Shown one piece after another: positions 1 through 9,732 of a stretch of DNA of 64,000 nt. Made by a program: the position numbers and the translations under genes. The notes under the pieces were generated by a model. The model was not told the DNA's origin. It saw only the letters and a list, made by a program, of their open reading frames with translations, and ran no database searches. Positions within the stretch are counted from its first letter, which is position 1. Each line of letters starts with the position of its first letter. This DNA is from an uncultured Clostridia bacterium. Its GTDB lineage: Bacteria; Bacillota; Clostridia; TANB77; CAG-508. The DNA is taken from positions 97,449-161,448 of the forward strand of contig CAJFII010000003.1 of assembly GCA_904381285.1 (NCBI GenBank). Reading direction: 5' to 3'.

Positions 1-598
1 ATATGCAATTGGAAGTATTAGTTTTTCAGTTATTTTTAGTAAAAAATTTGGAGGTTTTGATGTAAGACAAAAAGGAAGTGGAAACGCAGGTTCAACTAAT
101 GTTTTAAGGACAGTTGGTAAAAAAGCTGCTATATTAACACTAATATGTGATATATTAAAAGGTGTTGTTGCAATTTTAATAGCATTATTAATAGGTATTA
201 TAGTAAAAGATGTAGATAAAGCATTACTTGTCCAAATAGCTGCTATTGCAGTAGTAATAGGACATACTTTCCCAATCTTTTTTGGATTTAAAGGTGGAAA
301 AGGTGTTGCAACATCTCTTGGAATTTTATTAATGATAAATTGGCAGATTGGATTAATTTGTCTTGTATTTGCATTACTAATTATGATACTTACAAGAATG
401 GTTTCAGCTGGATCAGTACTTGCTGCAATTTTATTTCCTGTATTAACATTATTTATAGGAAAAGAATACTTTATTGTTCCTGGAAATTATCTAATTTTTA
501 GTATAATTATGGCATTAATTGTAATGTTTAATCATAGAAGTAATATTAAAAGAATATTAAATGGAACAGAAAATAAAATTAGTTTAAAGAAAAAATAA
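1..598 (+). CDS. plsY: Glycerol-3-phosphate acyltransferase PlsY (5' end outside window)
   Basis: Membrane acyltransferase that moves the acyl group from acyl-phosphate to glycerol-3-phosphate, the first step of phospholipid synthesis. The frame is open from base 2 to 598, so only about the first ten residues are missing. Family motifs GSGNAGSTN (near base 80) and GFKGGKGV (near base 290) are both present, among several hydrophobic segments. It lies 16 bp upstream of gpsA, which makes its substrate, so the two probably form one operon. The methionine at 332 is internal and not the start. Confidence 0.93.
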   Translation, partial: YAIGSISFSVIFSKKFGGFDVRQKGSGNAGSTNVLRTVGKKAAILTLICDILKGVVAILIALLIGIIVKDVDKALLVQIAAIAVVIGHTFPIFFGFKGGKGVATSLGILLMINWQIGLICLVFALLIMILTRMVSAGSVLAAILFPVLTLFIGKEYFIVPGNYLIFSIIMALIVMFNHRSNIKRILNGTENKISLKKK

Positions 599-614
599 TC
601 AAGGAGGAACAAAA

Positions 615-1598
615 GTGAAAAAAGTTGCAATTATAGGAAGCGGTAGTTGGGGAGTGGCACTTTCCATCCATTTAGCTAAAATGGGAAATACGATTAATTT
701 ATGGTCTTTTGATGAAGATGAAGCCAAATTAATTAATGAAGAAAAAAGATGTAAATTCTTACCAGGAGTAGAACTTCCTGAAAATATATATTGCTATACA
801 AATTTTAATGATACTTTACAAAATACAGACATAATATTACATGTTACACCATCTAAGTTTGTTAGAGATACAATAAAAAAATATAAAGATTTAGTAAATG
901 AACAACCAATTATAATGTGTGCAAAAGGATTTGAAAGAGAAACTTTATATACATTAGATGAAATAATAAAAGAAGAATTACCAGGTAAACTATATGGTGT
1001 ATTATCTGGTCCAAGTCATGCTGAAGAAGTTTCAAGAGGAATTCCAACAGCAATGGTTGTAGCATCAAACAGCACTGAAGTAAAAGAAACAATACAAAAT
1101 CTTTTTATGAATGAAAAAATGAGGATATACACATCTGATGATATAAAAGGAGTTGAATTAGGAGGAGCATTAAAAAATATAATAGCATTTTGTGCAGGAA
1201 TTGCTGCACAATTAGGTTTAGGAGATAATTCATTTGCAGCATTAATTACAAGAGGATTAACAGAAATTAGTAGATTAGGTGTTGAACTAGGAGCGTCAAA
1301 AGATACATTTTATGGATTAACAGGGCTTGGTGACTTAATTGTTACATGTTTAAGCGAACATAGCCGAAATAGAAAAGCAGGCAAGTTAATTGGAGCAGGA
1401 AAAACTATAGAAGAAACAAGAAAAGAAGTAGGAATGACTATTGAAAGTATTGACAATATTGAAGTTGCCTATGAGCTTGCTAAAATACATAATATAGAAA
1501 TGCCAATTGTAGATGCTGTATATAATGTATTGTATAACAATCTAAAACCAGAGGAAGCAGTAAAAATACTTATGACTCGTGAAAAAAAATGTGAATAA
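615..1598 (+). CDS. gpsA: NAD(P)H-dependent glycerol-3-phosphate dehydrogenase
   Basis: Cytosolic enzyme reducing dihydroxyacetone phosphate to sn-glycerol-3-phosphate for phospholipid synthesis. The 327-residue protein has the Rossmann motif GSGSWG (residues 8-13), SGPSHAEE (131-138), catalytic Lys187 in ELGGALKN, GLGDL (237-241) and SRNR (250-253). The start is GTG, with AAGGAGG 8 bases upstream. The Arg in SRNR is encoded by CGA, showing that CGA is read as Arg in this genome. This matters for the CGG observation. Confidence 0.96.
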   Translation: MKKVAIIGSGSWGVALSIHLAKMGNTINLWSFDEDEAKLINEEKRCKFLPGVELPENIYCYTNFNDTLQNTDIILHVTPSKFVRDTIKKYKDLVNEQPIIMCAKGFERETLYTLDEIIKEELPGKLYGVLSGPSHAEEVSRGIPTAMVVASNSTEVKETIQNLFMNEKMRIYTSDDIKGVELGGALKNIIAFCAGIAAQLGLGDNSFAALITRGLTEISRLGVELGASKDTFYGLTGLGDLIVTCLSEHSRNRKAGKLIGAGKTIEETRKEVGMTIESIDNIEVAYELAKIHNIEMPIVDAVYNVLYNNLKPEEAVKILMTREKKCE

Positions 1599-1647
1599 AA
1601 ATAAGAAAAATTACCAATACTACTAAAAAATATTGGAGGTAAGTAGG

Positions 1648-2070
1648 ATGGATTTTTTGGATAAATTAGGTAAAAAAGCAAGCCAAACTTATGAAAAAAC
1701 ATCAAAATTAGCAAAAGAAGCTAAATTAAAGATGGCAATTAATGATAAAAAATCACAAATAGAAGAAGTATATGAAGAAATAGGCAAAAAAGTTTATGAA
1801 CACCATATTAGTGACAAATCAATTGATATAGACATAGAAGCAATCTTAGAAGAATATTGCATTAAAATTGATGAATTATGTGATAGAATTGAAGATGAAA
1901 GAAAAGAACTTTTAACATTAAAAGATAGAAAACAATGTCCAAATTGTTTTTTTGAAATTGATTTAGATTTTAAATATTGTCCAAACTGTGGTGCACAACA
2001 AGAAGAAATAATAGAAAACCAAGAAAAAATTGATAATAATAATTCTAATGGAGAAAATAGTGAATTATAA
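1648..2070 (+). CDS. Zinc-ribbon domain protein, helical N-terminus
   Basis: A 140-residue protein of unknown function. Residues 1-95 are Lys/Glu-rich and predicted helical or coiled coil. A C-terminal zinc ribbon with two CPNC knuckles follows (about residues 96-115), then a polar Asn/Glu tail. The ATG at 1648 is preferred because GGAGG at 1635 lies 9 bases upstream; an earlier in-frame TTG would overlap that site. It follows gpsA and precedes dtd on the same strand, so co-transcription is likely. The resemblance is to the generic zinc-ribbon proteins common in Clostridia. Confidence 0.8.
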   Translation: MDFLDKLGKKASQTYEKTSKLAKEAKLKMAINDKKSQIEEVYEEIGKKVYEHHISDKSIDIDIEAILEEYCIKIDELCDRIEDERKELLTLKDRKQCPNCFFEIDLDFKYCPNCGAQQEEIIENQEKIDNNNSNGENSEL

Positions 2071-2102
2071 TATTAAGCAAGAATATTATATAAGGAGCAA
2101 TT

Positions 2103-2543
2103 ATGAAAGCAGTAGTACAAAGAGTTTCAAATGCCAATGTAAAAGTAGATGAAGAAATAGTAGGAAAAATTGAAAATGGATTTGTTGTTTTATTAGGAGT
2201 ACAAAATGGGGACACTAAAGAAAATGCAGATTATTTAGTAAAAAAAATAACTGCATTAAGAGTATTTAGTGATGAAAATGATAAAATGAATTTATCACTT
2301 AAAGATGTAAATGGAAGTTTGCTAGTTGTATCACAATTTACGTTGTGTGCAGATTGTGTAAAAGGAAATAGACCAAGTTTTTCAGGTGCAGCAGATCCCA
2401 AATTAGCAAATGAGTTATATGAATATTTTGTATCAGAATGTAGGAAGTTAGATTTTAAAGTAGAAACTGGAATTTTCGGGGCAAATATGAAATTAAACTT
2501 AACAAATGATGGACCTGTCACAATTATATTAGAAAAATATTAA
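2103..2543 (+). CDS. dtd: D-aminoacyl-tRNA deacylase
   Basis: Removes D-amino acids, and glycine from tRNA-Ala, to prevent mischarging. The 146-residue length is typical of the family. The two catalytic-pocket signatures are visible: SQFTL at residues 77-81 and the cross-subunit NDGPVT at 135-140. A GGAG site precedes the ATG. Its last 4 bases overlap the end of the convergent gene at 2540. Confidence 0.96.
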   Translation: MKAVVQRVSNANVKVDEEIVGKIENGFVVLLGVQNGDTKENADYLVKKITALRVFSDENDKMNLSLKDVNGSLLVVSQFTLCADCVKGNRPSFSGAADPKLANELYEYFVSECRKLDFKVETGIFGANMKLNLTNDGPVTIILEKY

Positions 2544-2821
2544 TATGGAAATCTTTCATATAAATACTTTATTATATCATCTGCATTATAATCAGTTACA
2601 TTTATGAAAGTTCCTTCATCTAGACTAATCCACATATTAATTTTATATTTTTCATTGTTATCAATAAAATTTCCAATAATATCTGCTATTTCAATAGAAT
2701 TATTATATTTTTTTTCCCATTTCAAATCATTTTGCAATGGGATTTCTTTATTATAAAAATCTTTTAGAAATTTTGAAATTTCACCTTTTTTATCACTATA
2801 TAAATTTACGATTGTATACAT
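2540..2821 (-). CDS. Conserved hypothetical protein, 93 residues
   Basis: I do not recognise a family. The protein is small, soluble and acidic, with no signal peptide or membrane segment. It has a mixed alpha/beta look, with a central IWISLDEG-like strand (as NMWISLDEGTF) and a C-terminal helix. A GGAG ribosome binding site (AAAGGAGAT) lies just upstream of the ATG. It stands alone on the minus strand and converges on dtd with a 4-base overlap. Its base composition matches its neighbours. Confidence 0.7.
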   Translation of the reverse strand: MYTIVNLYSDKKGEISKFLKDFYNKEIPLQNDLKWEKKYNNSIEIADIIGNFIDNNEKYKINMWISLDEGTFINVTDYNADDIIKYLYERFPY

Positions 2822-2919
2822 TTTATTAATCTCCTTTTTCTTATTATTTCAAATTTATTATTTATATATACAAAGAATAAAAGGTAAATTTTATGGAATA
2901 CTAAGTTTAGGTGATTTTA

Positions 2920-3837
2920 ATGAATAAAAAAAGTAAAAAAATAATTTTATATTTTATAATATTCTGTCTTTTATTAATAACTTTAACAGGCTGTGGAGCA
3001 AATAATAATGAAGAAGAAGTTTTAAAAGATAAAATAAAAAGTGAAATTTCATATTTAGATGTGAAATTAATAGGAATGTTAAATAGTGCAAATGGAATTT
3101 CCTTAGAAAATTATATTGTTAAAGCAGAAGAAATAAATGAAGAAGAAACAAGCTCTGGAAGTACTAATAAAGATTCTTCTGGAGGAGGAAGTGATGAAAC
3201 TTCTGGTTCTGATTCTAGCAAAGAAGGAGAAGGAGATAATAAAGGAGAGGAGTCTATTGAATCTGAATCTAATGATGTAAATTTTAGAATGGAAGGAAAT
3301 GAAATTTTATTGCAAGATAGGACTACAGATTGGAATTTATTAAAATCTGAAATTGAAAAATTGTATTCTAGTTGGACAACTATTGTATTAGATTTATATA
3401 AAGTAAATATAAATAGCGATGAAATCTTAGCTTTTAATAATGATTTAGATACTACTATTCAAGCAATAAAAAGTGAAGATAAAATACAAGCTTTAAATAA
3501 TCTTGCTAAATTATATTCATATATACCCAAGTTTTCCAATGCATCTAACAGTGATGTTAAAATGAATAATATTTATCAAACAAAATCAAATTTATTAAAT
3601 GCTTATGTACTGGTAGAGCAAGATAATGTCACAGAATTACAAAAACAATTATCAAATGCAGAACAAGCTTTTTTACCAATTATTAATGATATTAGTTCAC
3701 AAAATGCTAATCAGTCGAATATTAATAAAGCATATATTCTAATAAAAGAATTGCAGAATTATACAAATAATAATGATAAAGATGTATTTTATATTAAATA
3801 TAAAAATTTAATACAAGAACTAAATAATATTGAATAA
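2920..3837 (+). CDS. Putative lipoprotein
   Basis: A secreted, membrane-anchored protein of unknown function. The N-terminus is Lys-rich, then a hydrophobic stretch, then a lipobox LTGC, so the mature protein should begin at that Cys. Residues about 80-125 form a low-complexity Ser/Gly/Glu/Asp linker, followed by a helical domain with no recognised motif. The ATG at 2920 is chosen because AGGTGA lies 4 bases upstream; a GTG at 2911 would be part of that site. It lies just upstream of the rnpB promoter. Confidence 0.85.
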   Translation: MNKKSKKIILYFIIFCLLLITLTGCGANNNEEEVLKDKIKSEISYLDVKLIGMLNSANGISLENYIVKAEEINEEETSSGSTNKDSSGGGSDETSGSDSSKEGEGDNKGEESIESESNDVNFRMEGNEILLQDRTTDWNLLKSEIEKLYSSWTTIVLDLYKVNINSDEILAFNNDLDTTIQAIKSEDKIQALNNLAKLYSYIPKFSNASNSDVKMNNIYQTKSNLLNAYVLVEQDNVTELQKQLSNAEQAFLPIINDISSQNANQSNINKAYILIKELQNYTNNNDKDVFYIKYKNLIQELNNIE

Positions 3838-3840
3838 AAC

Positions 3841-3869
3841 TTGAAAATTAGTATGATTTATTGTACAAT
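3841..3869 (+). promoter_or_regulatory. Promoter of rnpB
   Basis: TTGAAA, 17-bp spacer, TACAAT, placed about 7 bp upstream of the inferred 5' end of RNase P RNA. Confidence 0.75.
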
Positions 3870-3875
3870 AGAAAA

Positions 3876-4226
3876 GAAGTAAATTGAATAGTCGCGTATG
3901 GCAAAACCGAAAGGTTGCGTATGAGGAAAGTCCGGGCTCCATAAGAGCAATGATGCTGGATAACATCCAGTGAAGGTAACTTCAAGGAAAGTGCAACAGA
4001 AAATAACCGCCTTTTTTAGGTAAGGGTGAAAAGGTAAGGTAAGAGCTTACCGCAGATATGGTGACATATCTGGTCAGTGTAAACCCCATCTGGAGCAACA
4101 CCTTGTAATTCCAAGAAGGTTAAGATGCTCTTTCGTCTTCTTGGTTCTGGTGGCTTAAGCCTTATAGTAATATAAGGAATAGATAAATGACTATTCACGA
4201 CAGAACCCGGCTTATAGATTTACTTT
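3876..4226 (+). ncRNA. rnpB: RNase P RNA
   Basis: Catalytic RNA that matures the 5' ends of tRNAs. The universal core is readable: GAGGAAAGTCCGGGC near the 5' side and ACAGAACCCGGCTTA near the 3' side, which pair as P4 and flanks. P1 is formed by AAGTAAAT with ATTTACTT at the two ends, and P2 by GAATAGTC with GACTATTC. The 350-nt length is normal. The ends are inferred from the promoter and P1. It is followed by a strong terminator. Confidence 0.95.
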
Positions 4227-4234
4227 TTTATATG

Positions 4235-4268
4235 AAAACAGATAGGACAAAACCTATCTGTTTTGTAT
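4235..4268 (+). terminator. Rho-independent terminator of rnpB
   Basis: Stem AAAACAGATAGG with its complement, 6-nt loop, followed by a T-rich run. Confidence 0.9.
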
Positions 4269-4274
4269 ATTATA

Positions 4275-4505
4275 TTATTTTGATTTTGGAGGAGTGTATT
4301 GAATAATTTCTCCAATTTCACAATTAATTGTCTTACAAATTCGTGCAAGCAAATTTAAGTCAACTTTTTGCATATCATTATTACAATATTTAAGTAATTG
4401 TTTATAATGAATTTGTCCATTTCTAGATAAACTAGAACGACTAATGTGATGCTTTTTTAAATATTCGTCTAATTTTAAATCAACTTTTCCCCATTCTTCT
4501 TCCAT
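4275..4505 (-). CDS. Small Cro/C1-type HTH regulator
   Basis: A 76-residue DNA-binding protein of the XRE superfamily, in the single-HTH subgroup (LKLDEYLKKHHIS, then YKQLLKYCN, then LNLLARICKTINCEIGEII). Members usually act as autonomous repressors or phage-type switches; the target here is unknown. It is monocistronic, converges with the rnpB terminator, and has a GAGGTGA ribosome binding site. Confidence 0.85.
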   Translation of the reverse strand: MEEEWGKVDLKLDEYLKKHHISRSSLSRNGQIHYKQLLKYCNNDMQKVDLNLLARICKTINCEIGEIIQYTPPKSK

Positions 4506-4606
4506 ATGCTCACCTCATTAGAATACTATCATCTTTTATACTGTGGGACAATTAGGCACAAGCATAGTATGTGTAAGCATATAATGAGATGTTAATTCTA
4601 TATTTT

Positions 4607-5498
4607 TTACATAGTATAATTGCTGTATAGAAAATTTTTCATATCATCTGGTAAATCTACTTCAATATTCATTTTTTGTTTTGTTAGTGGATGTATAAAA
4701 CAAACTTTGCAAGCATGCAAAGCTTGTCTGTTTATGAAATTTGATTTTTTTCCATATAAAGTGTCTCCAGATATGGGGTGACCTATATAAGACATATGAA
4801 CTCTTATTTGATGTGTTCTTCCTGTTTGTAAGGTTATATATGTTAAAGAATTATTATTAAATTCATTAATTACAAAATAATTTGTGATAGCTTTATCACC
4901 ATTTTCGTTAATACATCTTTCAATAATGCTATTTTCTTTTCTTGATATCGGAGCATCAATTATTGCTGATTTTTCAGTTAATATTCCATCTACAATAGCA
5001 ATATAATACTTTTTAAAAATGTGACTATTCATTTGTCTTATTAAACATTCTTGAATATATTCGTTTTTAGCAAAAATAACTATTCCGAGAAGTATCTTTA
5101 TCTAATCTATTAACTATTCTAATTTTCTTTTTTAATCCAAGTTCATCAAAATAGTATTTTACACCATTTGATAAACTGTTATCATAATGTAGAATAGAAG
5201 GATGTACAGCAATACTTGCTGGCTTATCTATAATTAACATAGCTTCATCTTCATATATAATGTTTAAATTCATTTTTGTTGGGACAATATTTGAATTATC
5301 TTCATTAAAATCAATTATTATATTTATTTTATCATTTAATTTTACTAAATCATTTACATATGCAGTGTTATTGTTTAATAGTATTTTTTTATTAGTTTTT
5401 AATTTCAAGATTAATCTATCTGACATATTAAATTCTTCTTTTAATATATTTTTTATAGTTGTATATTTATTATCTTTTATTATATATTCTAAATTCAT
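4607..5498 (-). CDS. RluA/RluD-family pseudouridine synthase, split by an in-frame CGG (+1)
   Basis: Would isomerise uridines in rRNA or tRNA. Frame 0 runs from ATG at 5498 through an S4-like N-terminus and the catalytic loop NRLDKDTS, then meets CGG (5087-5085) as codon 138 and stops five codons later. Skipping that C reads GGA and continues as G-I-V-I-F-A-K, then QTGRTHQIRVH and the normal C-terminus, giving 296 residues, the usual family length. Glycine after DTS is strongly conserved in the family, so the CGGA quadruplet stands where one Gly is expected. Either it is made by +1 shifting or it is a pseudogene or sequence error. See findings. Confidence 0.85.
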
Positions 5499-5642
5499 TA
5501 TTGTCTCCTTAATAAGAAAAAATATATATTATTATAAAACAAAAGTATTTAATGTGCAATTAAAAAATACTTATAAAATATATTGTGTTTTTTTAATTTA
5601 AAATATATAATATTAGTATCTTTAAAAATATGGAGGAATGAT

Positions 5643-6641
5643 ATGTCTTTTATAGAAGGAATAAAAAATAAAGCGAAAAACGAAATAAAAACAATTGTAT
5701 TACCAGAAGCAACAGATGTAAGAGTTTTAAAGGCTACTAGCACAATTTTGAAAGAAAAGTTTGCTAATATTATTTTATTAGGAAATAAAGCAGAAATATT
5801 GAAAATAGCAGATGAAAATGGTTTGAATTTATCTTCAGTAACAATTATTGATCCAAATAATTGTGAGAAATATGAAGAATATGTAGAAGCTTTTTATGAA
5901 CTACGTAAAGCAAAAGGAATGGATTATGAAAAAGCAAAAACATTAATCAAAGACCCGGTTTATTTTGGTATGATGATGGTAAAACAAGGAGATTGTGACG
6001 GATTAGTTTCTGGTGCAATTCATTCAACAGCAGATACTCTAAGACCTGCATTACAAATATTAAAAACAGCACCTGGTACAAAATTAGTTTCAGCATTTTT
6101 CTTAATGGTTGTTCCTAATTGTGAATTTGGAGAAAATGGAACTTTTGTATTTTCTGATTGTGGTTTGAATTCTTATCCAAATGAAGAAGAGCTATCTGAA
6201 ATAGCAATTTCTTCTGCTAAAAGTTTTGAGCAGCTTGTAGGAAAGACTCCGAAAATAGCAATGCTTTCTTATTCTACTTATGCTAGTGCAAAATCAGAAT
6301 CAACCCAAAAAGTTATAAATGCTACTAATCTCGTAAAACAAAAAGCACCAGAACTACTAGTAGATGGTGAATTACAATTAGATGCTGCAATAATTCCAGA
6401 AGTTGCGAAAAGTAAAGCACCAGGAAGCAATGTAGCAGGATATGCAAATACATTAATATTTCCAAATTTAGATGCTGGAAATATAGGTTATAAATTAACA
6501 CAAAGGCTTGCTAAAGCAGAAGCATATGGACCACTATGCCAAGGAATAGCAAAACCAGTAAATGATTTATCACGTGGCTGTAGCGCAGATGATATAGTTG
6601 GTGTTGTGGCGATTACTGCTGTTCAAGCACAAATGCAATAA
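5643..6641 (+). CDS. pta: Phosphate acetyltransferase
   Basis: Converts acetyl-CoA and phosphate to acetyl-phosphate, the first step of the acetate and ATP-yielding fermentation pathway. The 332-residue length matches the short, single-domain Pta. Family stretches VLPEATDVR (N-terminal), GDCDGLVSGAIHSTADTLRP and the C-terminal GPLCQGIAKPVNDLSRG are present. ATG 5643 is preceded by GGAGG at good spacing. It is followed after 34 bp by ackA, so the two form the classic operon. Confidence 0.97.
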   Translation: MSFIEGIKNKAKNEIKTIVLPEATDVRVLKATSTILKEKFANIILLGNKAEILKIADENGLNLSSVTIIDPNNCEKYEEYVEAFYELRKAKGMDYEKAKTLIKDPVYFGMMMVKQGDCDGLVSGAIHSTADTLRPALQILKTAPGTKLVSAFFLMVVPNCEFGENGTFVFSDCGLNSYPNEEELSEIAISSAKSFEQLVGKTPKIAMLSYSTYASAKSESTQKVINATNLVKQKAPELLVDGELQLDAAIIPEVAKSKAPGSNVAGYANTLIFPNLDAGNIGYKLTQRLAKAEAYGPLCQGIAKPVNDLSRGCSADDIVGVVAITAVQAQMQ

Positions 6642-6675
6642 TTATAAATTTATATATAAATATTAGGAGGTTATA

Positions 6676-7860
6676 ATGAAAGTTTTAGTTTTGAATTCAG
6701 GAAGTTCTTCTTTAAAATATCAATTAATAGATATGGATAATAAAGAAGTAGTAGCAAAAGGAAATTATGAAAGGCTAGGAACAAATGAAGCATTTTTAAC
6801 ACATAAAATCGGAGATGAAAAACATGTTCTTAATCATCCAGCATTAAATCATGAAGAGGCGATATCATTTGTTATAAATCAATTAACAAATGATGAATAT
6901 GGAGTTATTAAGGATTTAAATGAAATTGATGCAGTAGGACATAGAGTACTTCATGGTGGAGAAAAACTTAGTGGCTCAGTTTTAATTGATGAAAATGTAA
7001 TTAGTATTATAGAAGAGTGCATACCTTTAGGTCCACTTCATAATCCACCTGCATTATTAGGAATACGTGCATGTCAAAAACTTATGCCAAATGTAAAAAT
7101 GGTTGCAGTATTTGATACAGCATTTCATCAAACTATACCACCAGAAAATTATTTATATCCAATACCATATAAATATTATGAAAAACATAAAATACGTAAA
7201 TATGGTTTTCATGGTACATCACATAGATATGTATCAAAAAGATTAAAGGAAATAGCAGGAAAGCAATATGATAAAGTTGTTACATGTCACTTAGGTCAAG
7301 GTGCTAGTTTATGCGCTATAAAAGATGGGAAGTCTATTGATACAAGTATGGGGTTAACACCTGTTGCTGGGATAATGATGTGTGCTAGAAGCGGAGATTT
7401 AGATCCATCAGTAGTAACATATTTAATGGATGTAGAAAATTTAACAACAAAACAAGTTATGGATATCTTAAATAAAGAATCAGGTGTATATGGGCTTTCT
7501 GGAATATCAAAAGATTTTAGAGATATAGAAGATGAATACCAAAAGGGAAATCCAAAAGCTATTTTAGCAGCTACACATTATGACTCTACAATAGCTCAAT
7601 ATATTGCAAGATATGCAGTTGAATTAGGAGGTCTTGATGCTGTAGTATTCACTGGTGGAGTTGGAGAAAACCAATTTAATACAAGAAAAAGAATATGTGA
7701 CAAATTAAAATTTTTAGGATTAGAAATAGATGAATCTAAAAATCAAACAAGAGGAGAAGAAATAGAAATTTCTACTGATAATTCAAAAATTAAAGTATAT
7801 GTTATACCTACTGATGAAGAAATGATGATAGCAGAAGATACAGTTGAATTAACAAAATAG
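6676..7860 (+). CDS. ackA: Acetate kinase
   Basis: Transfers the phosphoryl group of acetyl-phosphate to ADP, completing the Pta-AckA pathway. The 394-residue protein starts with VLVLNSGSSSLKY (Asn7 phosphate site), and carries GHRVLHGG near residue 88, FDTAFHQ near 146, KYGFHGTSH and the ASKHA motif FTGGVGEN near residue 330. AGGAGG lies 8 bp before the ATG. Confidence 0.98.
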   Translation: MKVLVLNSGSSSLKYQLIDMDNKEVVAKGNYERLGTNEAFLTHKIGDEKHVLNHPALNHEEAISFVINQLTNDEYGVIKDLNEIDAVGHRVLHGGEKLSGSVLIDENVISIIEECIPLGPLHNPPALLGIRACQKLMPNVKMVAVFDTAFHQTIPPENYLYPIPYKYYEKHKIRKYGFHGTSHRYVSKRLKEIAGKQYDKVVTCHLGQGASLCAIKDGKSIDTSMGLTPVAGIMMCARSGDLDPSVVTYLMDVENLTTKQVMDILNKESGVYGLSGISKDFRDIEDEYQKGNPKAILAATHYDSTIAQYIARYAVELGGLDAVVFTGGVGENQFNTRKRICDKLKFLGLEIDESKNQTRGEEIEISTDNSKIKVYVIPTDEEMMIAEDTVELTK

Positions 7861-7939
7861 TGTTATTATATTTACATAATTATATAAATATGATATAATA
7901 TGACTCATTATATATATTATTTTTATAAGGGGGAAAATT

Positions 7940-9448
7940 ATGGCAAAGATTTTAGAAGATATTTCAAGAACATTTAATGAATTTTTACTATTACCAAATT
8001 TAACAACAGAAGAATGTATACCAAGTAATGTATCATTAAAAACACCACTTGTTAAATTTAAAAAAGGAGAAGAACCAAAATACTCTGCAAATGTACCAAT
8101 GGTTTCAGCAATTATGCAATCTGTTTCAGGAGAAGAGATGGGAATAGCACTTGCAAGAGAAGGTGGTGTTGCTTTTATTTATGGAGCACAATCTATTGAA
8201 TCACAAGCAGAAATGGTTTACCATGTTAAAAAACATAAGGCAGGATTTGTTATAAGTGATTCTAATGTAAAAAGCGGTACAAGCCTAAGAGATGTAATTG
8301 CTTTAGTAGAAAAAACAGGACATTCTACAGTTATTGTAACAGAGGATGGAACTGCAAATGGTAAGTTTTTAGGAATTGTTACAGATAAAGATTATAGACT
8401 TACAAGAGACAACCAAGATGCACCAATAGACGATTATATGACTAAAGCTGAAAATGTAGTTTGTGCAAAAAAAGGTATATCATTATCTGAAGCAAATGAT
8501 ATTATTTGGGAAAATAAAATAAATTGTTTACCTATATTAACTGAAGAAGGAAATTTAAAATACCTTGTATTTAGAAGAGATTATGAGGAAAGAAAAAACA
8601 ATCCAAATTCATTATTGGATGAAAATAAGAGATATATTGTAGGAGCGGGTATCAACACAAGAGACTATGAAGAAAGAATTCCAGCATTAGTTAATGCAGG
8701 TGTAGATTTACTTTGTATGGATTCTTCAGATGGATATTCTGTATGGCAAAAAAAGACAATTGATTATGTAAGAGAAAAATATGGAGATAGTGTAAAAATA
8801 GGTGCAGGAAATGTAGTTGATAGAGAAGGATTTAGATATCTTGCTGAAGCTGGAGCCGATTTTATAAAAGTTGGAGTAGGTGGAGGATCTATTTGTATAA
8901 CTCGTGAGACAAAGGGAATTGGACGTGGACAAGCTAGTGCATTAATTGATGTTGTTGCAGCACGTGATGAATACTTTGAAGAAACAGGAGTATATATTCC
9001 AATTTGCTCAGATGGAGGAATTGTACATGATCATCATATTACAATTGCTTTAGCATTAGGAGCTGATTTTGTTATGATGGGAAGATATTTTGCAAGGTTT
9101 GATGAGAGTCCAACAAAAGTATTAAAAGTAGGTAATACATATGTAAAAGAATATTGGGGAGAAGGATCAAATCGTGCAAGAAACTGGCAAAGATATGACC
9201 TTGGAGGAGAAAAAAATAAATTATCTTTTGAAGAAGGTGTTGACTCATACATTCCATATGCAGGTAGCTTAAAAGATAATTTGACAGTAACTGTTGCTAA
9301 AATAAAATCTACTATGTGTAATTGTGGAGCTACAACTATATCAGAGTTTCATAAAAAAGCTAGATTGACTCTAGTATCAGAAGTAAGTATTGCTGAAGGT
9401 AGTGCACATGATGTAATGTTGAAAGAAGTCGATAAAAGTTATAAATAG
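7940..9448 (+). CDS. guaB: Inosine-5'-monophosphate dehydrogenase
   Basis: Oxidises IMP to XMP, the committed step of GMP synthesis. The 502-residue protein has a TIM barrel interrupted by a CBS pair (about residues 110-220). The catalytic loop [10 protein letters not shown] carries the nucleophilic Cys, and the C-terminal flap region includes ARNWQRYD. It belongs to the slightly longer family branch with a C-terminal extension. It has its own GGGGG-type ribosome binding site and an upstream A+T-rich promoter region. guaA, the next enzyme, lies 1 kb downstream as a separate unit. Confidence 0.96.
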   Translation: MAKILEDISRTFNEFLLLPNLTTEECIPSNVSLKTPLVKFKKGEEPKYSANVPMVSAIMQSVSGEEMGIALAREGGVAFIYGAQSIESQAEMVYHVKKHKAGFVISDSNVKSGTSLRDVIALVEKTGHSTVIVTEDGTANGKFLGIVTDKDYRLTRDNQDAPIDDYMTKAENVVCAKKGISLSEANDIIWENKINCLPILTEEGNLKYLVFRRDYEERKNNPNSLLDENKRYIVGAGINTRDYEERIPALVNAGVDLLCMDSSDGYSVWQKKTIDYVREKYGDSVKIGAGNVVDREGFRYLAEAGADFIKVGVGGGSICITRETKGIGRGQASALIDVVAARDEYFEETGVYIPICSDGGIVHDHHITIALALGADFVMMGRYFARFDESPTKVLKVGNTYVKEYWGEGSNRARNWQRYDLGGEKNKLSFEEGVDSYIPYAGSLKDNLTVTVAKIKSTMCNCGATTISEFHKKARLTLVSEVSIAEGSAHDVMLKEVDKSYK

Positions 9449-9455
9449 GAAAAAT

Positions 9456-9484
9456 TTGACATAAGTTACATAATGTGATACAAT
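9456..9484 (+). promoter_or_regulatory. Strong promoter for the 59-residue gene
   Basis: Consensus TTGACA, 17-bp spacer, TACAAT directly after guaB. A perfect inverted repeat TTTGATC/GATCAAA (7-nt loop, 9509-9529) follows in the leader and could be an operator or RNA hairpin. Confidence 0.75.
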
Positions 9485-9552
9485 AATTAGCAGAGTAACT
9501 GTTGTTTATTTGATCGAAGTTTGATCAAACACATTTATGGAGGATACGAAAA

Positions 9553-9732
9553 ATGTCAGTGATTTTGCAGGAAGTAGTACGGACAATTTTGTTTGAGCTT
9601 AAGAGTGGGATTATTCAAGAATTCCAAATACCCGAAAGACTCGAACAACTAGGTGTGGCAGATTTCGAGGTTGAGCGCTTAACTGAGGAAATCAGTGAAG
9701 TGTATCAAGAAGAGATGCTTGCTCGCTACTAA
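9553..9732 (+). CDS. Unrecognised 59-residue acidic protein
   Basis: No family recognised. The product is Glu-rich and looks amphipathic-helical (VVRTILFELKSG, then VERLTEEISEVYQEEM). It has GGAGG upstream, a consensus promoter and a strong terminator, so it is a self-contained unit. Its codon use is unlike the neighbours: CGC twice, CTC, CCC, several GAG and one in-frame CGG (codon 10). That CGG is one of only two in the window not associated with a gene break. This suggests recent transfer or an exception to the CGG pattern. If the CGG triggered a +1 shift the product would be only 32 residues. Confidence 0.55.
   Translation: MSVILQEVVRTILFELKSGIIQEFQIPERLEQLGVADFEVERLTEEISEVYQEEMLARY

Noticed and set aside
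3895..4200. Open frame on the minus strand across the RNase P RNA
   Set aside because: It lies wholly inside rnpB, whose conserved core and pairing explain the sequence.
7861..7939. Purine riboswitch before guaB (and before guaA, 10380-10500)
   Set aside because: Neither leader shows the conserved purine-aptamer junction bases.
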